From Aurelia coerulea (Eukaryota > Cnidaria > Scyphozoa > Semaeostomeae > Ulmaridae): 64,000 bases of DNA. Made by a program: the position numbers and the translations under genes. Below the pieces are notes generated by a model. It made no database searches and was not told the origin of the DNA. It saw only the letters and a list, made by a program, of their open reading frames with translations. The stretch is from the NCBI GenBank assembly GCA_039566865.1, contig CM076959.1, positions 1,657,501 to 1,721,500 on the forward strand, read 5' to 3'. This document shows, piece by piece, positions 22,149-32,678 of the stretch (position 1 is its first letter; each line of letters opens with the position of its first letter).

Positions 22149-25100
22149 AATGGATTCAGACAGTGAAAGTGAGTCAGTTAGTTCAACAGAGGAGAATATT
22201 ATTAGTGAGGCAAGTATAAGTGAGTCTGATCTGTCTGACTCTGATGATGACAATATTGAACGCGATGGTTTTTTCAAGTATGACCCTGAAGATGAGGTTG
22301 ATGATGAAATGTTGGTGCAAATGTACCCTTTTTTCCCAGAACCTATTTTCCAAATGAGGCAATTAGATGAACTTGCATTACTTGTTCAAGAGAATGTTGA
22401 AAATGGTTGGCCTAGAGATCATATCATGTATCAAACATTCAAATGGGGACTACAGTATGCCCTTTCTTATGCCAAAGGTACCATACCAGAAACTCCTCCG
22501 ATATTAAAGTCTTTCTTTGAAAGTATGTACTTTCATGCAAATCAGAAGACAATGAATTTAATCAGAGGACATGGTGACATAGGCACAAGGAAGCTAAACT
22601 GTAAAGCAACATTTGATTGGAAGAACTTTAACATAATCATTCCAAGCTTGAAAACCATCCAGAAGAACCTACCACCAACCTTGAAGGATCAGGGTGTACT
22701 GAAATTTCAATTAAATAATGCCCTTAACCTGGCTAAGGAACGTTCTGTACCTTTTTACAATGACTCTAGAGCTACTGTATTTCTCCAGTGCATCGTAAAT
22801 GATGATATGGCAATCAAACCATCGGGCCAGATAGACAAAGATGAAGTCTTTGGCACAACACAGAAAATCGATGTTGCATTTACGAGAGAGAACCCTGTTT
22901 TAAAGCCAGACGCAATAAAAAATATGATGTACACATCAGTTGGTGCTGTCTTCACAAGTTCAGCTGACGGCTCTATCACTCTGTTTACAGAGCACCGTTT
23001 CAATACGAATAGTAAGACAGCAAATGACGTATTGCAAGAAACGAAGGAGTTGCAGCAAAATCTTGATGTTTGCCAGCAATGCCTGTTGAACTGTTCCGGT
23101 GGGAAGGAGAATTCAACTGTAATCAATGAACGGCCAGTTTGTTGTGAAGTTGAGTTTTGCAAAGACTGCCATGTTCGGATGAAAGGGGATATCTACACTT
23201 CATGTGATATGTGTGAAGAGAAAGGGTATGATAATTCCTTGTTGTTAACCAGACCCTGCAACTGCTGCCTAAAGAAAGACGAGAAGTGTGTGAAATTTTC
23301 TCATCTGCTTTGGTCGTGTGATGGTTTGTCTATCCAAGCAACTGCCTTCACTGCATTAGACAGAGATAATGATAGCCCTGACACGACAAATATGCTCCTT
23401 CCAATCAGTGAAATGGTACATATGGGAAAAAAGCTGTTGAGGTCTGTCTCAAACTGGTGGCTTGTTTTGAACGGTTACAGAATAAATGCAATGATGATTC
23501 GTGCCATACGACATTCAACAGATAAGGCAGCATCAGCAAAGGTCCACTCCTTGATTTCTGACCTTGCTCTAAGAGGTAGGGATCGAATGGATTTCTCTCA
23601 CGTCTTGGAGTACTGCAGCCAACCTCTGTTAGGATTTCTAAACGAAGCTGGATTAACCACGACATCGATACATCCTGATCCATTCTGGCCCCTAAAAGAC
23701 GCCATTGATATCAAAGAAACATTGGATATGTGCACTGGTCCCTACGGCAGTCTCCTCGTACTTGGAGACGGAAAGTTAGTTAACATAAGGCTGCACCATC
23801 CTGTCGAGACCAAGGTCCTTTGTGAATTGCCAGCAGCAAATTCAATAACATATACCAATGGAGTTGTCTTTGCTTGTCAAAAAGGTGATATCATCTTTGT
23901 CGATGTTACTGGTAAAACAGCTGTCAATCTACACTCTATGAGAAAAGCAAAGCTTTGTGATTTAGCAAAGGAGGAAGATCTGATTCCAAAATCCACTGCA
24001 GAAAAGGAATACACATGCAAGCAATTAAGAGACATGCTCAACGCAAAACTTTTTCAAGGTAAAGAAACATCTTCCAGCAGACGAAGAAAACAAATTTTGA
24101 CACCAAATTTGGCTTCTGTACAAAAGGAGATCAATTTGAGAAAGCCAGTTTGTATAAATTCTTTCGAAAGTGGCATTCTTCTCTGTGACAAGGAGGCTAG
24201 CAAGCTTATGGTATTTGCTATCGAGATCAAGCCAAGACAAGTACAACTCAAGCTGACACAGTCGTTTGATTTTCCACATTGTAACCACAGCGTACTTCCA
24301 GTGTCGGTTTCTTGCATCACAGATGAGAACACAGCTCAGATCAGGAAAGTATTTGTGTCCGATGGACACCAAGACGGCGGAGTCTATGGATTCGATATTG
24401 AAAGCGGTACTTGGACCACTCTTATCAGAAACAGAGAGGACTGTGGGACAATTCATGGAATTTGCACACAGGAAAATCATTTGCTTATGGCAGACCGAAA
24501 AAGGAATCAAATCCTCAAATACGACTTCGCTGCCAAACAGCTGGAAAAATTTGGGGATGGCAAATGTTCCACCTCAGACGGCCCTTTGAGCAGCTGCTCC
24601 TTCGCGCAGCCGACAGCTGTATGTGCTGAAGGCAGCACGATATTTGTTGTGGATAGAGCTACTAACACTGTTCGACTCATATCATCAGTGAGTGCTCTAT
24701 CAAAATATCTGTCAGTTCTCCATGCTATCTGCCAATCCTTTGGAATTCATTGCAAACAATTGGGATTCGCAAAAGCACTTCCTCTTCCAGAAGTAATCAC
24801 CAGAATGGCTGACTCACTCAAAGTTCTGGATGAAATGATCGACTTGGCAAGGAAAGTTATGAGCAAGCCGATGCTAAGCCCCGAAGGACCAGAGGGAACA
24901 CCAGCAAAGGCCACAATAGATCAGCTGAGACTTTCAATTCGAAGCCTCAGAAAGCTGTCAGAGGTGATCAAAGCAATGAATCCAGATTTTGCAGTTTCAG
25001 TTGATATGCAAAGCATGCTTACGCTCGTAGTGGAGCATCACTTTTCAGTCGCAAGAAGTAGATATCCAATGCCCACGCCCCTGCAATACTGTCAAATGAT

Positions 25101-25968
25101 TCTTGCAGTCGTGAAGGAAAGCCTGAAAAAATTGACAGCTGTTGGTTTCTCTTATTTTCTCTCACAAAAGTCATTTTATCCAGTCCCAACCAGCAGTGTG
25201 AAATTTGAAAGCCTCACATTTCCAAGAAAGCAGAAAGAAAAAGGCTTTATCAAAATTTCTCCACAAGAAAAGAGAGAGCTGCGTAACTGGTGGCTGCATA
25301 ACCTAAAGGGAGTTGCCCAAAAAACGCCAAGGCAGCGTTCCGAGAAAGATAACCCTGGAACTTTACCAATTGCTGCTTATGCAAAGGAACCACCATCCAT
25401 TTCAATGCCTGTGCCAGAGGAGGTGCTTTTACCTAATTTCGATGAGAACGACAACAACACAGCTCATATGCAAGAGGACCAAGATCCAATATCTGCTACT
25501 ACTACTACCAGAAGAACTGCAAGATCAAAACAGGGAAGAAAAGAGCAACCAGGGCACAATTTGAATGGAAAATACGTTACAACTTCCAGGACGGGGCAGA
25601 TAGGGAAAGTTCTAAAAGTCTACTCTGATGATAGCACCGATAGTGCTCTTCTAAAGATCTTTGAAACTACGATTGATGACCCAAGGGTACTAACATACAT
25701 AGGAGATTTAATCAATCCAGTGACTGATATTGATGTCATAAACTTTCAAATTGATGAAGGAGATGAAGAGATTCGTTTGAGCGAAGAGAACTATTCCGAG
25801 TTTATCACTGCTTGTACTGGAGCCAAGAGAGATCTAGATGATGTAAATGCAGGAGAATTATCTTCAGATGGCGAAAAGAGTGACGATGAGCTGGTATTTT
25901 TCCCAACTACAACAAGGAGAGGGAGAAGAATCGTACATCCATTTGCTTCCCACTCTGAATGGTTGTAA
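22149..25968 (+). CDS. Transposon gene, exon 2: large Cys-cluster / NHL-like protein
   Basis: The frame is 1,272 codons from the ATG at 22150 with no interruption. By residue: 1-55 is an acidic Ser/Asp/Glu tract. About 160-190 contains the segment WKNFNIIIPSLKTIQKNLPP. Residues 308-390 form a cysteine-rich cluster of roughly 16 Cys (CQQCLLNC, CCEVEFCKDCH, SCDMCEEKG, CNCCLKKDEKC). Residues 530-845 look like beta-propeller blades, the clearest being an NHL-type repeat at 766-845 (HLLMADRKRNQILKY, GDGKCSTSDGPLSSCSFAQP, IFVVDRATNTVRLI). Residues 958-990 (LTLVVEHHFSVARSRYPMP) resemble the segment around the last catalytic Glu in some RNase H-like transposases (E962). The tail is acidic with a basic RRGRRIVHPF end. 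Being the only gene in the transposon, it is the candidate transposase, but I cannot identify a full DDE triad. Confidence 0.85.
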
Positions 25969-26212
25969 CTGGACAAAATGTTTGATGTGCTGGCTATTGG
26001 GTATGTTGTCTCTCTTGAATGATAGTGCTTGTTTCTTTGGCTACCGAATATCCTTTAATAGCGTAATCTGTTGTAGGCATGGTATAGAATAACACTTTTT
26101 GGAAGTTCTGTGACAAGCTGTTTATATTGCAGTTCTCCAAAGAAAATCATTAGCATACTGTTTGTTTACATGTGAAATGTTAAAACCAAGAATTGTGTAC
26201 TGAAAGGAAATT

Positions 26213-26282
26213 TTGACTAACTGAAGCCAGAAATCTTGACTAGTGACTAACTGGGCCCATTATTGCTTGACTAATGACTAAC
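26213..26282 (+). repeat. Right subterminal TGACTAA repeats of the transposon
   Basis: Five copies or variants (TTGACTAACTG, TTGACTAGTGACTAACTG, TTGACTAATGACTAAC) lie just inside the right end, in the same strand orientation as those at the left end rather than mirrored. Confidence 0.8.
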
Positions 26283-26362
26283 AATACCCCCCCTTCTACA
26301 CCCTCCCAGTTGTTGTTTGCAAGAAAACGAGATCAGCACCATCTCCAAATAGTGGGGAGATC

Positions 26363-26442
<80 letters not shown>

Positions 26443-26466
26443 TAATAAAAATAATAATAATAATAA
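26363..26466 (+). repeat. (AAT)n microsatellite
   Basis: About 33 AAT/ATA triplets with a few A substitutions at the right end. On the minus strand it follows a LINE 3' end (26745-27206) and may be that element's tail. The open frame of isoleucines through it is an artefact. Confidence 0.9.
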
Positions 26467-26571
26467 ATGATTTGTTCAAAGTTGGCGTAAACTCTAATAG
26501 CTGTGTAAAAGCTAATTAATGCCAACTATCTATTTAAGCTAATTAAAGTAAATACAAGCTAAATGAAACCT

Positions 26572-26722
26572 AGACTTGCTCCAAGTCCACTCCATGGCCC
26601 ACCAGCGCCGAGAAATATAACCACCCCACGCGGGGCGCATACCACAAAGTGGTAGATGCCCCTGCAGCGGCTATTACAGTCCCCAGCGCCGATAGGCCAC
26701 GGGACAGACCCAGAGCAAGTCT
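26572..26722. mobile_element. 151-bp GC-rich element with 10-bp inverted ends and 11-bp duplication
   Basis: The ends are AGACTTGCTC and GAGCAAGTCT, and the 11-mer AAATGAAACCT lies immediately outside both (26561-26571, 26723-26733). The interior is GC-rich in an AT-rich setting and has further inverted words ('cagcgccga', 'ccacaaagtggtag'). It is too small to code. It could be a tiny non-autonomous DNA element; I see no tRNA-like promoter boxes. Confidence 0.65.
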
Positions 26723-26744
26723 AAATGAAACCTAATCCAGAAAT

Positions 26745-27206
26745 AAATGTTTTGCACAATCTACAGTCACACTCTATTGTATAGTTCCTTAATTCTTTTT
26801 TGAAAGCTTTCAGTGATTGGGACTCTCTAATACTGTGAGGTAATGTTTGCCACAGCTTTTGACTGAAATATCTTACAATTTATATGCCATAAGAAGTTGT
26901 TCTGGCATTAGGAATGCCAAGATTATTTTTATTTCGCAAGTCATATTGTACATCTCTCGCCTCAAAAATCTCACTCATGAAACTAGGATTTAGGCCACTT
27001 TTGGTTTTGTATATTTCTATCATCAAGTACTGTAGATTGCGTTGGTGAATGGGTACTGCATTATCCAACCCTAGCAAAGTTTTGTAATCAGCGTGACTGT
27101 TTTTATACACAATTCTGAGTGCTCTTTCTTGGATTTTATTCACTTTTGCATTGAGAGCCCTGTCATGGAACATCCAAATTAAAGGGCAGTAAAATTCAAG
27201 AATCAA
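26745..27206 (-). pseudogene. CR1-like LINE C-terminal fragment, minus strand
   Basis: On the minus strand the frame encodes IWMFHDRALNAKVNKIQERA, LRIVYKNSHADYKTLL and ISYGI-type C-terminal text. After one in-frame stop near position 26878 it goes on to FSQKLWQTLPHSIRESQSLK and FKKELRNY. These are the segments that follow the RT domain in CR1/L2-like LINEs. The copy is 5'-truncated at about 27206 and defective. Confidence 0.8.
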
Positions 27207-27209
27207 GAT

Positions 27210-27680
27210 GCAGATAAAGGCACAAATGGAATTTTTGTATTGGAGATATAAATCAAATCTATACTATAAATATTTTTCTGAAGCCAAATTGGTTTGTTGT
27301 AAAACTCGAGCACCAGTGAACAGATCCATGCCAACTTTCCAAATATCTTCCCCTTCCTTGTAGCTAACGCAATATGGATTTCACAAAAATTCACCCGCAA
27401 AGTGGGGTAAGGAGCAAATTCGGTGAAATCCAAGGATCAGCGGAATTCCCTTTCCAGTTTGCTATGTACGAAGGAATGATCGTTAGACCTATCAAAATTG
27501 CTGGACCATTAGTACCTTGAAGCCTTGTCTTACCCTCACTTTCTTTTTCAAAAGGGGCTTGGAGGAGAGGACAACGTTACATAGACCGGCCTCTGTTTCC
27601 AACTAGAATATCGTTGGCGAGAGAGGGGAGAAACATGGGGTTTTCAAGGGGGCTTCGAATGAGAAAGTGATATCATCCTT
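27210..27680. other. Non-coding stretch, nothing recognised
   Basis: I see no gene or paired repeat beyond a short inverted word ('tggatttcac' at about 27373, 'ggtgaaatcca' at about 27421). Confidence 0.4.
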
Positions 27681-27683
27681 TCA

Positions 27684-27995
27684 TTCATTCATTCATTTTT
27701 ATTTATTTAGGCACGGTAGCCCTGTCAGTCCATAAGAACTGCTTTTCAGGGGGCCGTGGCAAAACATTTACTAATTAAAAGATCACTACATAATGATAAA
27801 CAAAATAAGAATTCTCGTCATGGCTAGTTTTTTTATTCTTCTCTTAAAGGTGGCAAGGGAGGGTGCCTGTTTAGCATCAGGTTCGAGTTGATTCCAAAGC
27901 TTAGGTCCACGAAAAGATATAGCCAAACATAAGATCACATCCACATCGACACATTCAAACATAAGATCAAAGAGAATTTTTTCCAAAACATACAA
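27684..27995 (-). pseudogene. LINE C-terminus and 3' tail, minus strand
   Basis: On the minus strand the frame contains AISFRGPKLWNQLEPDAKQA and SLATFKRRIKKL, the usual end of CR1-like ORF2. A short 3' UTR and a (TGAA)n-type tail (27684-27700) follow. Only about 60 codons of coding sequence remain. Confidence 0.75.
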
Positions 27996-28250
27996 AAAGA
28001 GGAAGATGACATATATGTCTTCTATTAAGACTTGTCATCATCTCTCCCGATCATGGTATGGTATTATAAACCATGTTTTATACCAAAAACAAACTACAGT
28101 TTAGTATATTTTTTTTCTTACGTTTTTCGTTGTACCAGCACCTCTAAGGGGACCATTATGGAATTAAGGTCATCTTGACCTTTTAATGCTATCCCTGCCA
28201 CTGTAATTAGGGGTGTTTTTCCTTTACGTTTTTAACATTATTTATTGTAT

Positions 28251-28336
28251 GATACATACATACATACATACATACATACATACATACATACATACATACA
28301 TACATACATACATACATACATACATACATACATACT
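28251..28336 (+). repeat. (CATA)n microsatellite
   Basis: About 21 perfect CATA units. The open frame of M-Y-V-C repeats on the minus strand is an artefact. Confidence 0.95.
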
Positions 28337-28373
28337 AACATGAGGCCAGTTGTGGGGACTATAGGTGTACACC

Positions 28374-28790
28374 AACGTTGTGGGAACCAAGTCATTTGCT
28401 TAATATCTTGTTGACAGTTGAATGTATCATGGATTTGACGAGCCAGAAGTGTTTATATGAACTGAACACAGCTGCTGCTGCTACGCTCAACTGATTTAAA
28501 TTTTGTTGGATTTATTTGTGGGGACATTTTAAATTTCAATAACGTTGTGGGAACCAACAAAGGAATTTTCTTAATAGCCTTCGGCAGTTGAGTGTATCAA
28601 ATATTGAATGGGACAGAAATGCTTAGATTGACTGAACACAACTGCCACTACTTTGCTTTAATTGATTTAAAAATTCTTGGATGATTTGTGGGGACACTGT
28701 AGATTTTACTAACGTTGTGGGAACCAACAATAAAATCCAGTTACACATTGTGAATTTCACCAACGTTGTGGGATCCAACAATATAACTCG
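28374..28790 (+). repeat. Degenerate 168-bp tandem repeat
   Basis: The word 'aacgttgtgggaaccaa' starts at about 28374, 28541 and 28711, with a shorter spaced copy at 28762. Other shared words ('ttgtggggaca', 'actgaacaca', 'gatttaaa') recur at the same offsets. The unit is about 168 bp, with two to three copies. The word TTGTGGGGACA also occurs in every unit of the satellite at 34520-45640. Confidence 0.65.
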
Positions 28791-28849
28791 GTCACTTTTT
28801 AAAAGCTTTTGACAAACATGTCACCGTGTTTTCCGTTTCAGCATCTTGC

Positions 28850-29275
28850 CCTCGGGGGGGGGGGGGGGGGGGGCGGGGGTGGTACTTGACTAGGTTTTGG
28901 TCGGGACATGCCATCAAAGCGTCAAAACATACCCGTTCCTTAAACCAATTTTTCGAAAATGTAAACCCGACCTTATACCAATTTTCCAAAAAAGTATACC
29001 CGACCTTATACCAATTTTCTGAAAAATCATACCAAAAATCGTCCCTTGTACCAAAATCGCGAAAATCGATACCGTTGGGGGGCACTACATATATTTTGGG
29101 TACCGGGACGTACCATCGGGAAGGGTATCAATTTTCAAGATTTTGGTGTAAGGTATAAGGTTTGGTATACTTTTTCAGAAAATTGGTATAAGGTCAGGTA
29201 TACATTTCCGGAAAATTGGTATAAGGAACAGGTATGGTTGGGTGCCATGCAGCAGTTTGGGTCCGGTTGGCCCTG
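28850..29275. repeat. Inverted-repeat element built of 'aattggtataaggt' units
   Basis: It starts with a run of G and 'ggtggtacttgactaggttt' and contains three copies of 'accttataccaattttc' on the left half and three of 'gaaaattggtataaggt' on the right half, so it folds into a hairpin. Truncated relatives are at 5930-6005. Overlapping frames on both strands are by-products of the repeat. Confidence 0.65.
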
Positions 29276-29332
29276 TCAGGGTTGATGCTTTTCACCCTGC
29301 CTCGTTTTCAATTTTTTGAAACTGAGGTTTCA

Positions 29333-29394
29333 TTTCCCGCGCTAACGTCCATGTGACATTCCTTGACCTTTCTTGATTCGTCGAGTTTGGCGCC
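29333..29394 (+). promoter_or_regulatory. Two E2F-like sites upstream of the SET-domain gene
   Basis: TTTCCCGC (29333-29340) and TTTGGCGC (29386-29393) each match the E2F consensus TTTSSCGC and lie 113 and 60 bases upstream of the proposed ATG. The vertebrate relative KMT5A is a cell-cycle protein, so the sites are plausible, but two 8-mer matches can occur by chance. Confidence 0.35.
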
Positions 29395-29445
29395 GTTCGC
29401 TCGAGAGAGAGAGGAAGAATTAGCTGAATTGGCAGAGTTGGCAGT

Positions 29446-32400
29446 ATGTCCAGTATGTCTAGACGAAGGGTAAGTAATTTTACTTGGATTTCACACCGTG
29501 AGCCTCTGTTACCCAGGGGCTAAAAGTAGTCTGCCTAAGAATGAATTGGATACATCAAAATAGTGACTAGGCCTCATAGAGAGGGTAGGCTAGAGAGGCC
29601 ACGCCCACGTAATAGTAGTAAAATTATGCTTGAAAAGTCATTTGGCACATACTTCTTCTCTGTGACACATCATATTTGAAAGAAATATAAATTGATCAAA
29701 TGATAATGCTGCAGAATAGAAGAATAAAAGTCATGGAAGCTCCACTTGTGTTTGCATTCGTTTTTTAAAAATGTATGAGGGGTCTTTTTACTTAAAGGGG
29801 CTCCGTCCGTTGTCAAATTTCGGTCGAAACGGTGGTTTTAAAGTTTTCTGATGGGCTATATCACACAGATATTTGCCTGTCTTTTTGAAAATGAAAGCAT
29901 CATTTTGAAGATAAATCTTTGTACTTTATTACTGAGGAAAAAACCAAACATTAATATCTTTTACAAGAGGATTTTTAACAAGCATTTTTTGGTGGCTTGG
30001 GTGAAGTCACAAAACAAGCTGCAGAAACAGAGACGTAGGAACCGGGGGGCATTGGGGGCATGCGCCCCTCCAAGAATTTGCAATAAACAAAGAAGTGCCC
30101 TCTTTAATTTCAGGAAGTGCCCTGGCTTAATCAAAAAAATGCCCTTGAAGTGTCGTGCCCCCCCCAAGTTTGAGCTGCTTTCTACGTCCCTGTGCAGAAA
30201 ACAATGGGCACATGTATTTTTTCAGATTTTTTTACAGTTTGAGGACAGAGCCCCTTTAAGGTATAGAGTTATGAAAGCTATAACTGTCTGATCTTCTCCC
30301 GCTGTTGGACAATTCCTGCCAGTACAATTGTACTTTATGATTCTTTATTTTCAATATAAAACTTTTGATTTGCAAATTTCCTGGTCAAAACCCTCCTTCA
30401 AAACATCAAATTTATGTTGTTGTGGTTACAATGAAATGTGTTTGTTGTGCATATTTCTCATACTTTACACATATCAAAGAAGTTTTGACTTTTACAGTAT
30501 GGTTGGCTATCAAATCAGCATTTTAATTGCGTCATTTAAGCATGACATCAATAATAAGGGACAAAAAGTTTTGTTTAATTCTCTCTTCCACAGAAGTTAA
30601 CTTTGATGTTTTTCTTTAAACAGAGGTTTCCAGAGAAATTTAAGGAGCCAGGTAGATTACACCAAGATTGGTTAAGTGAAGATCAACCTGGTTTTGAGTC
30701 CAGGTTCATAGATGATGAAATAGGTATGTTTTAAGCAATATGCAGCCATGGATGACTGACTTATCAAAGTGCCATCTATAGAAATATTTACAGAGATTCA
30801 AAAATACATCTTCTTGAGTTCATGCAAACAGTTTGACTTGCATCTTCATCCGTATAATCATTTATTGATGAAGATGCAAGTCAAAATGTTTACACAAAGT
30901 TGTCTTGTTGAGTCTAATGTCAATTTCAAAAATTATGACACTGGTTCAGGGGGTCAAAGCATAATTTTGAATTGAGTGCTCGGCAACAAATATATTTTAG
31001 TCATAGCTTTTGAATCACTGCCTCCATAACTATAAAAAAGCATTGCATACTTCTGAAAAACCATGGTGATGATGATATTGATTCATGAAAAACATATGTA
31101 TCATTACTAATATACATTCTCAATCCATACGCCTCAGAAGAAGCAAAGCTTATCGAGTCTGGGGCGCTTACAACAAATAGAACTTATGTTCATAAAGTCT
31201 GCACGCAGTCTAATGTAATGGCTGCACCAGATGACATAGAAAGGGACTTATCAAACTGAAATGATCTTCCACTGTCTTCTGGATGGTCACAAGAAAATAT
31301 TTAATTATCATGATGCTACATACAGTAGCTGAGCCTTATACCGGTATTGATTCTTCAATTCATAGGCTTTGGAGTTTTCACTGCAAGGAGGTTTGAAAGA
31401 GGAAACTTCCTCCTGCACTATGCAGGAGACTTATTAAGCCTTTCAGAAGCCAAGACAAGGGAGAAAAAGTACAACCGAGAAAGAAAAGGAAGCTATAGGT
31501 ACTACTTCTACCATGATGCCATACAGTATTGGTGAGTAAAATTATGGATGCAATTTTAATATCCACTTGTATGGGAAATAAGGTAGTAACTCAGTTATAA
31601 TCCTCATGTTATTCACATGATTATTTACCAATGAAACTATAAATGGTTCCAAACTCCTATTTACCTGGGTGGATAATTAGGAACTTTGATATGTAGGCAT
31701 GCTACATCTTAAAAGAACTGCAAAAGCTACAATGCTGTATATTGTTAAATCAGTTTTTCTAAAATTTCACAAGTAAAACTAGATGGATTTTTGTGTTGGA
31801 CACAACATCGGAATTGTTGATTATTGAATTGAATTGTTGAGTTGAATTGTTGAGTATCCATCCCCTTGATTATTCTTGACATTGGGGAGTTTATGAAACC
31901 TCAAGACCAACTGCAATGGCAACACCAACTGCAATGTGCTTTTGTTTCAGACCATCAGCTTTGTAGATATCTTGTTTTTCGTGCCAGTTTCAACTGGACA
32001 ATTTTGAAATCCCCCTTCTGTCATTCTATGCTTCAGATCTATGTTTCTAAAGTAGAAATCTTTTCACATGTTAGTTGTCAAGGAATGAATGAATGATGGT
32101 TGGCTGAAAAGGGAGGCTTTCTGTTGGCCTTTGAATATTTTGTAAAAGGTAGCATATAGAAAAGAATATTTTATTTGCAGAATACAAGATGATGTTGTGC
32201 CTGGTATTGTCATTCTTATTTGTAAACTTTCTATTGTTTATATGACAAACAAGGGTAGAGGACATGTTGTGATGAGGTATATTATGTTTGACACAATCAT
32301 AGTATTGTAGCCTCAATCATAAATGAATATAAGTTTGGTTGATATGAACATTTCATGCCCATTTGTTTTATAGCGTTGATGCCACAGCTGACAATGGCAG

Positions 32401-32563
32401 GCTTGGAAGGCTAGTTAATGACTCCACAAAGCCCAACTGTATCGTCAAAAGACTTACTGTTGACTCATTACCATGCCTTTGCATCTATGCACTGACAGAT
32501 ATTGCGGCAGGCACTGAGATCAGATATGATTATGGTGTGAAAGACCTGCCGTGGAGACTGAAG
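29446..32563 (+). CDS. KMT5A (SET8)-like SET-domain methyltransferase, four exons
   Basis: The predicted exons are 29446-29469, 30624-30723, 31366-31531 and 32374-32563. All have GT donors and AG acceptors, and the phases (0, 1, 2, 0) join exactly. The product starts MSSMSRRR. It carries the SET domain split over exons 3-4: GFGVFTARRFERGNFLLHYAG (cofactor-binding start), YYFYHDAIQYWcysteine boundary giving YCVDAT, then RLGRLVNDSTKPNC (the N-H-S/N-D-S box) and IRYDYGVKDLPW (catalytic YDYG). This is the layout of the histone H4 lysine-20 mono-methylase family. About 160 residues are supported. The gene may end at 34058 or continue into the exons at 46455-50570. Exon structure is inferred from sequence only. 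Confidence 0.8.
29796..30255. mobile_element. TTAA-flanked MITE in intron 1 of the SET gene
   Basis: TTAA lies at 29792-29795 and 30256-30259. The inverted ends are AGGGGCTCCGTCC and AGGGGCTCTGTCC. TTAA duplications mark piggyBac and Kolobok groups; the AGGGG start favours neither clearly. It contains a younger hAT-like element at 30028-30192. Confidence 0.7.
30028..30192. mobile_element. 165-bp hAT-like MITE with 8-bp duplication
   Basis: The 8-mer TGCAGAAA flanks both sides (30020-30027, 30193-30200). The ends CAGAGACGTAGGAA and, inverted, CAGGGACGTAGAAA begin with CAG as in hAT elements. The interior has the G-rich and 'agtgccct' words also present at 1-300. It is nested in the TTAA element around it. 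Confidence 0.8.
30825..30892 (+). ncRNA. Intronic hairpin with 26-bp arms
   Basis: The left arm 30825-30850 and right arm 30867-30892 pair at about 22 of 26 positions around a 16-nt loop; the core (GACTTGCATCTTCATC) is perfect. It sits in intron 2 of the SET gene. The size is compatible with a small-RNA precursor, but there is no other evidence that it is one. Confidence 0.3.
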
Positions 32564-32678
32564 GTTGGTTTCTTCATTTTTCAAATCTATATGTGTTTGG
32601 AATTCACCATGTTTTTGTTGTTGATATTTTTCGTCACTCAGTGGCGGAGCTTTTTCAAAGAATTTATACTATTGACAT

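Larger units (their letters stand above)
19675..26304 (+). mobile_element. Complete 6.6-kb DNA transposon of unplaced superfamily
   Basis: The two ends are perfect 15-bp inverted repeats (AGGGTGTAGAAGGGG at 19675-19689, its complement at 26290-26304), and the identical 8-mer CCCAGTTG sits outside each end (19667-19674 and 26305-26312). Both subterminal regions contain clustered TGACTAA words. The interior carries two long open frames on the plus strand (20004-21029 and 22149-25968) that can be joined in frame by one intron. An 8-bp duplication occurs in hAT, P, Merlin and Zisupton/KDZ groups; the encoded protein does not show me the hallmark motifs of any of them. Intact frames and matching termini suggest a recent insertion. 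The empty site would read ...ttttCCCAGTTGttgttt.... Confidence 0.85.

Noticed and set aside
22755..25976. Several minus-strand frames of 60-161 codons
   Set aside because: They lie entirely opposite the long exon 2 frame and have no motifs; they are shadows.
26274..26519. Open frame with a long isoleucine run
   Set aside because: It is the translation of the (AAT)n microsatellite.
28207..28395. Open frame of M-Y-V-C repeats
   Set aside because: It is the translation of the (CATA)n microsatellite.
28792..29285. Overlapping frames with ENWYKVGYTF-type repeats
   Set aside because: They result from the 'aattggtataaggt' repeat element and occur on both strands.
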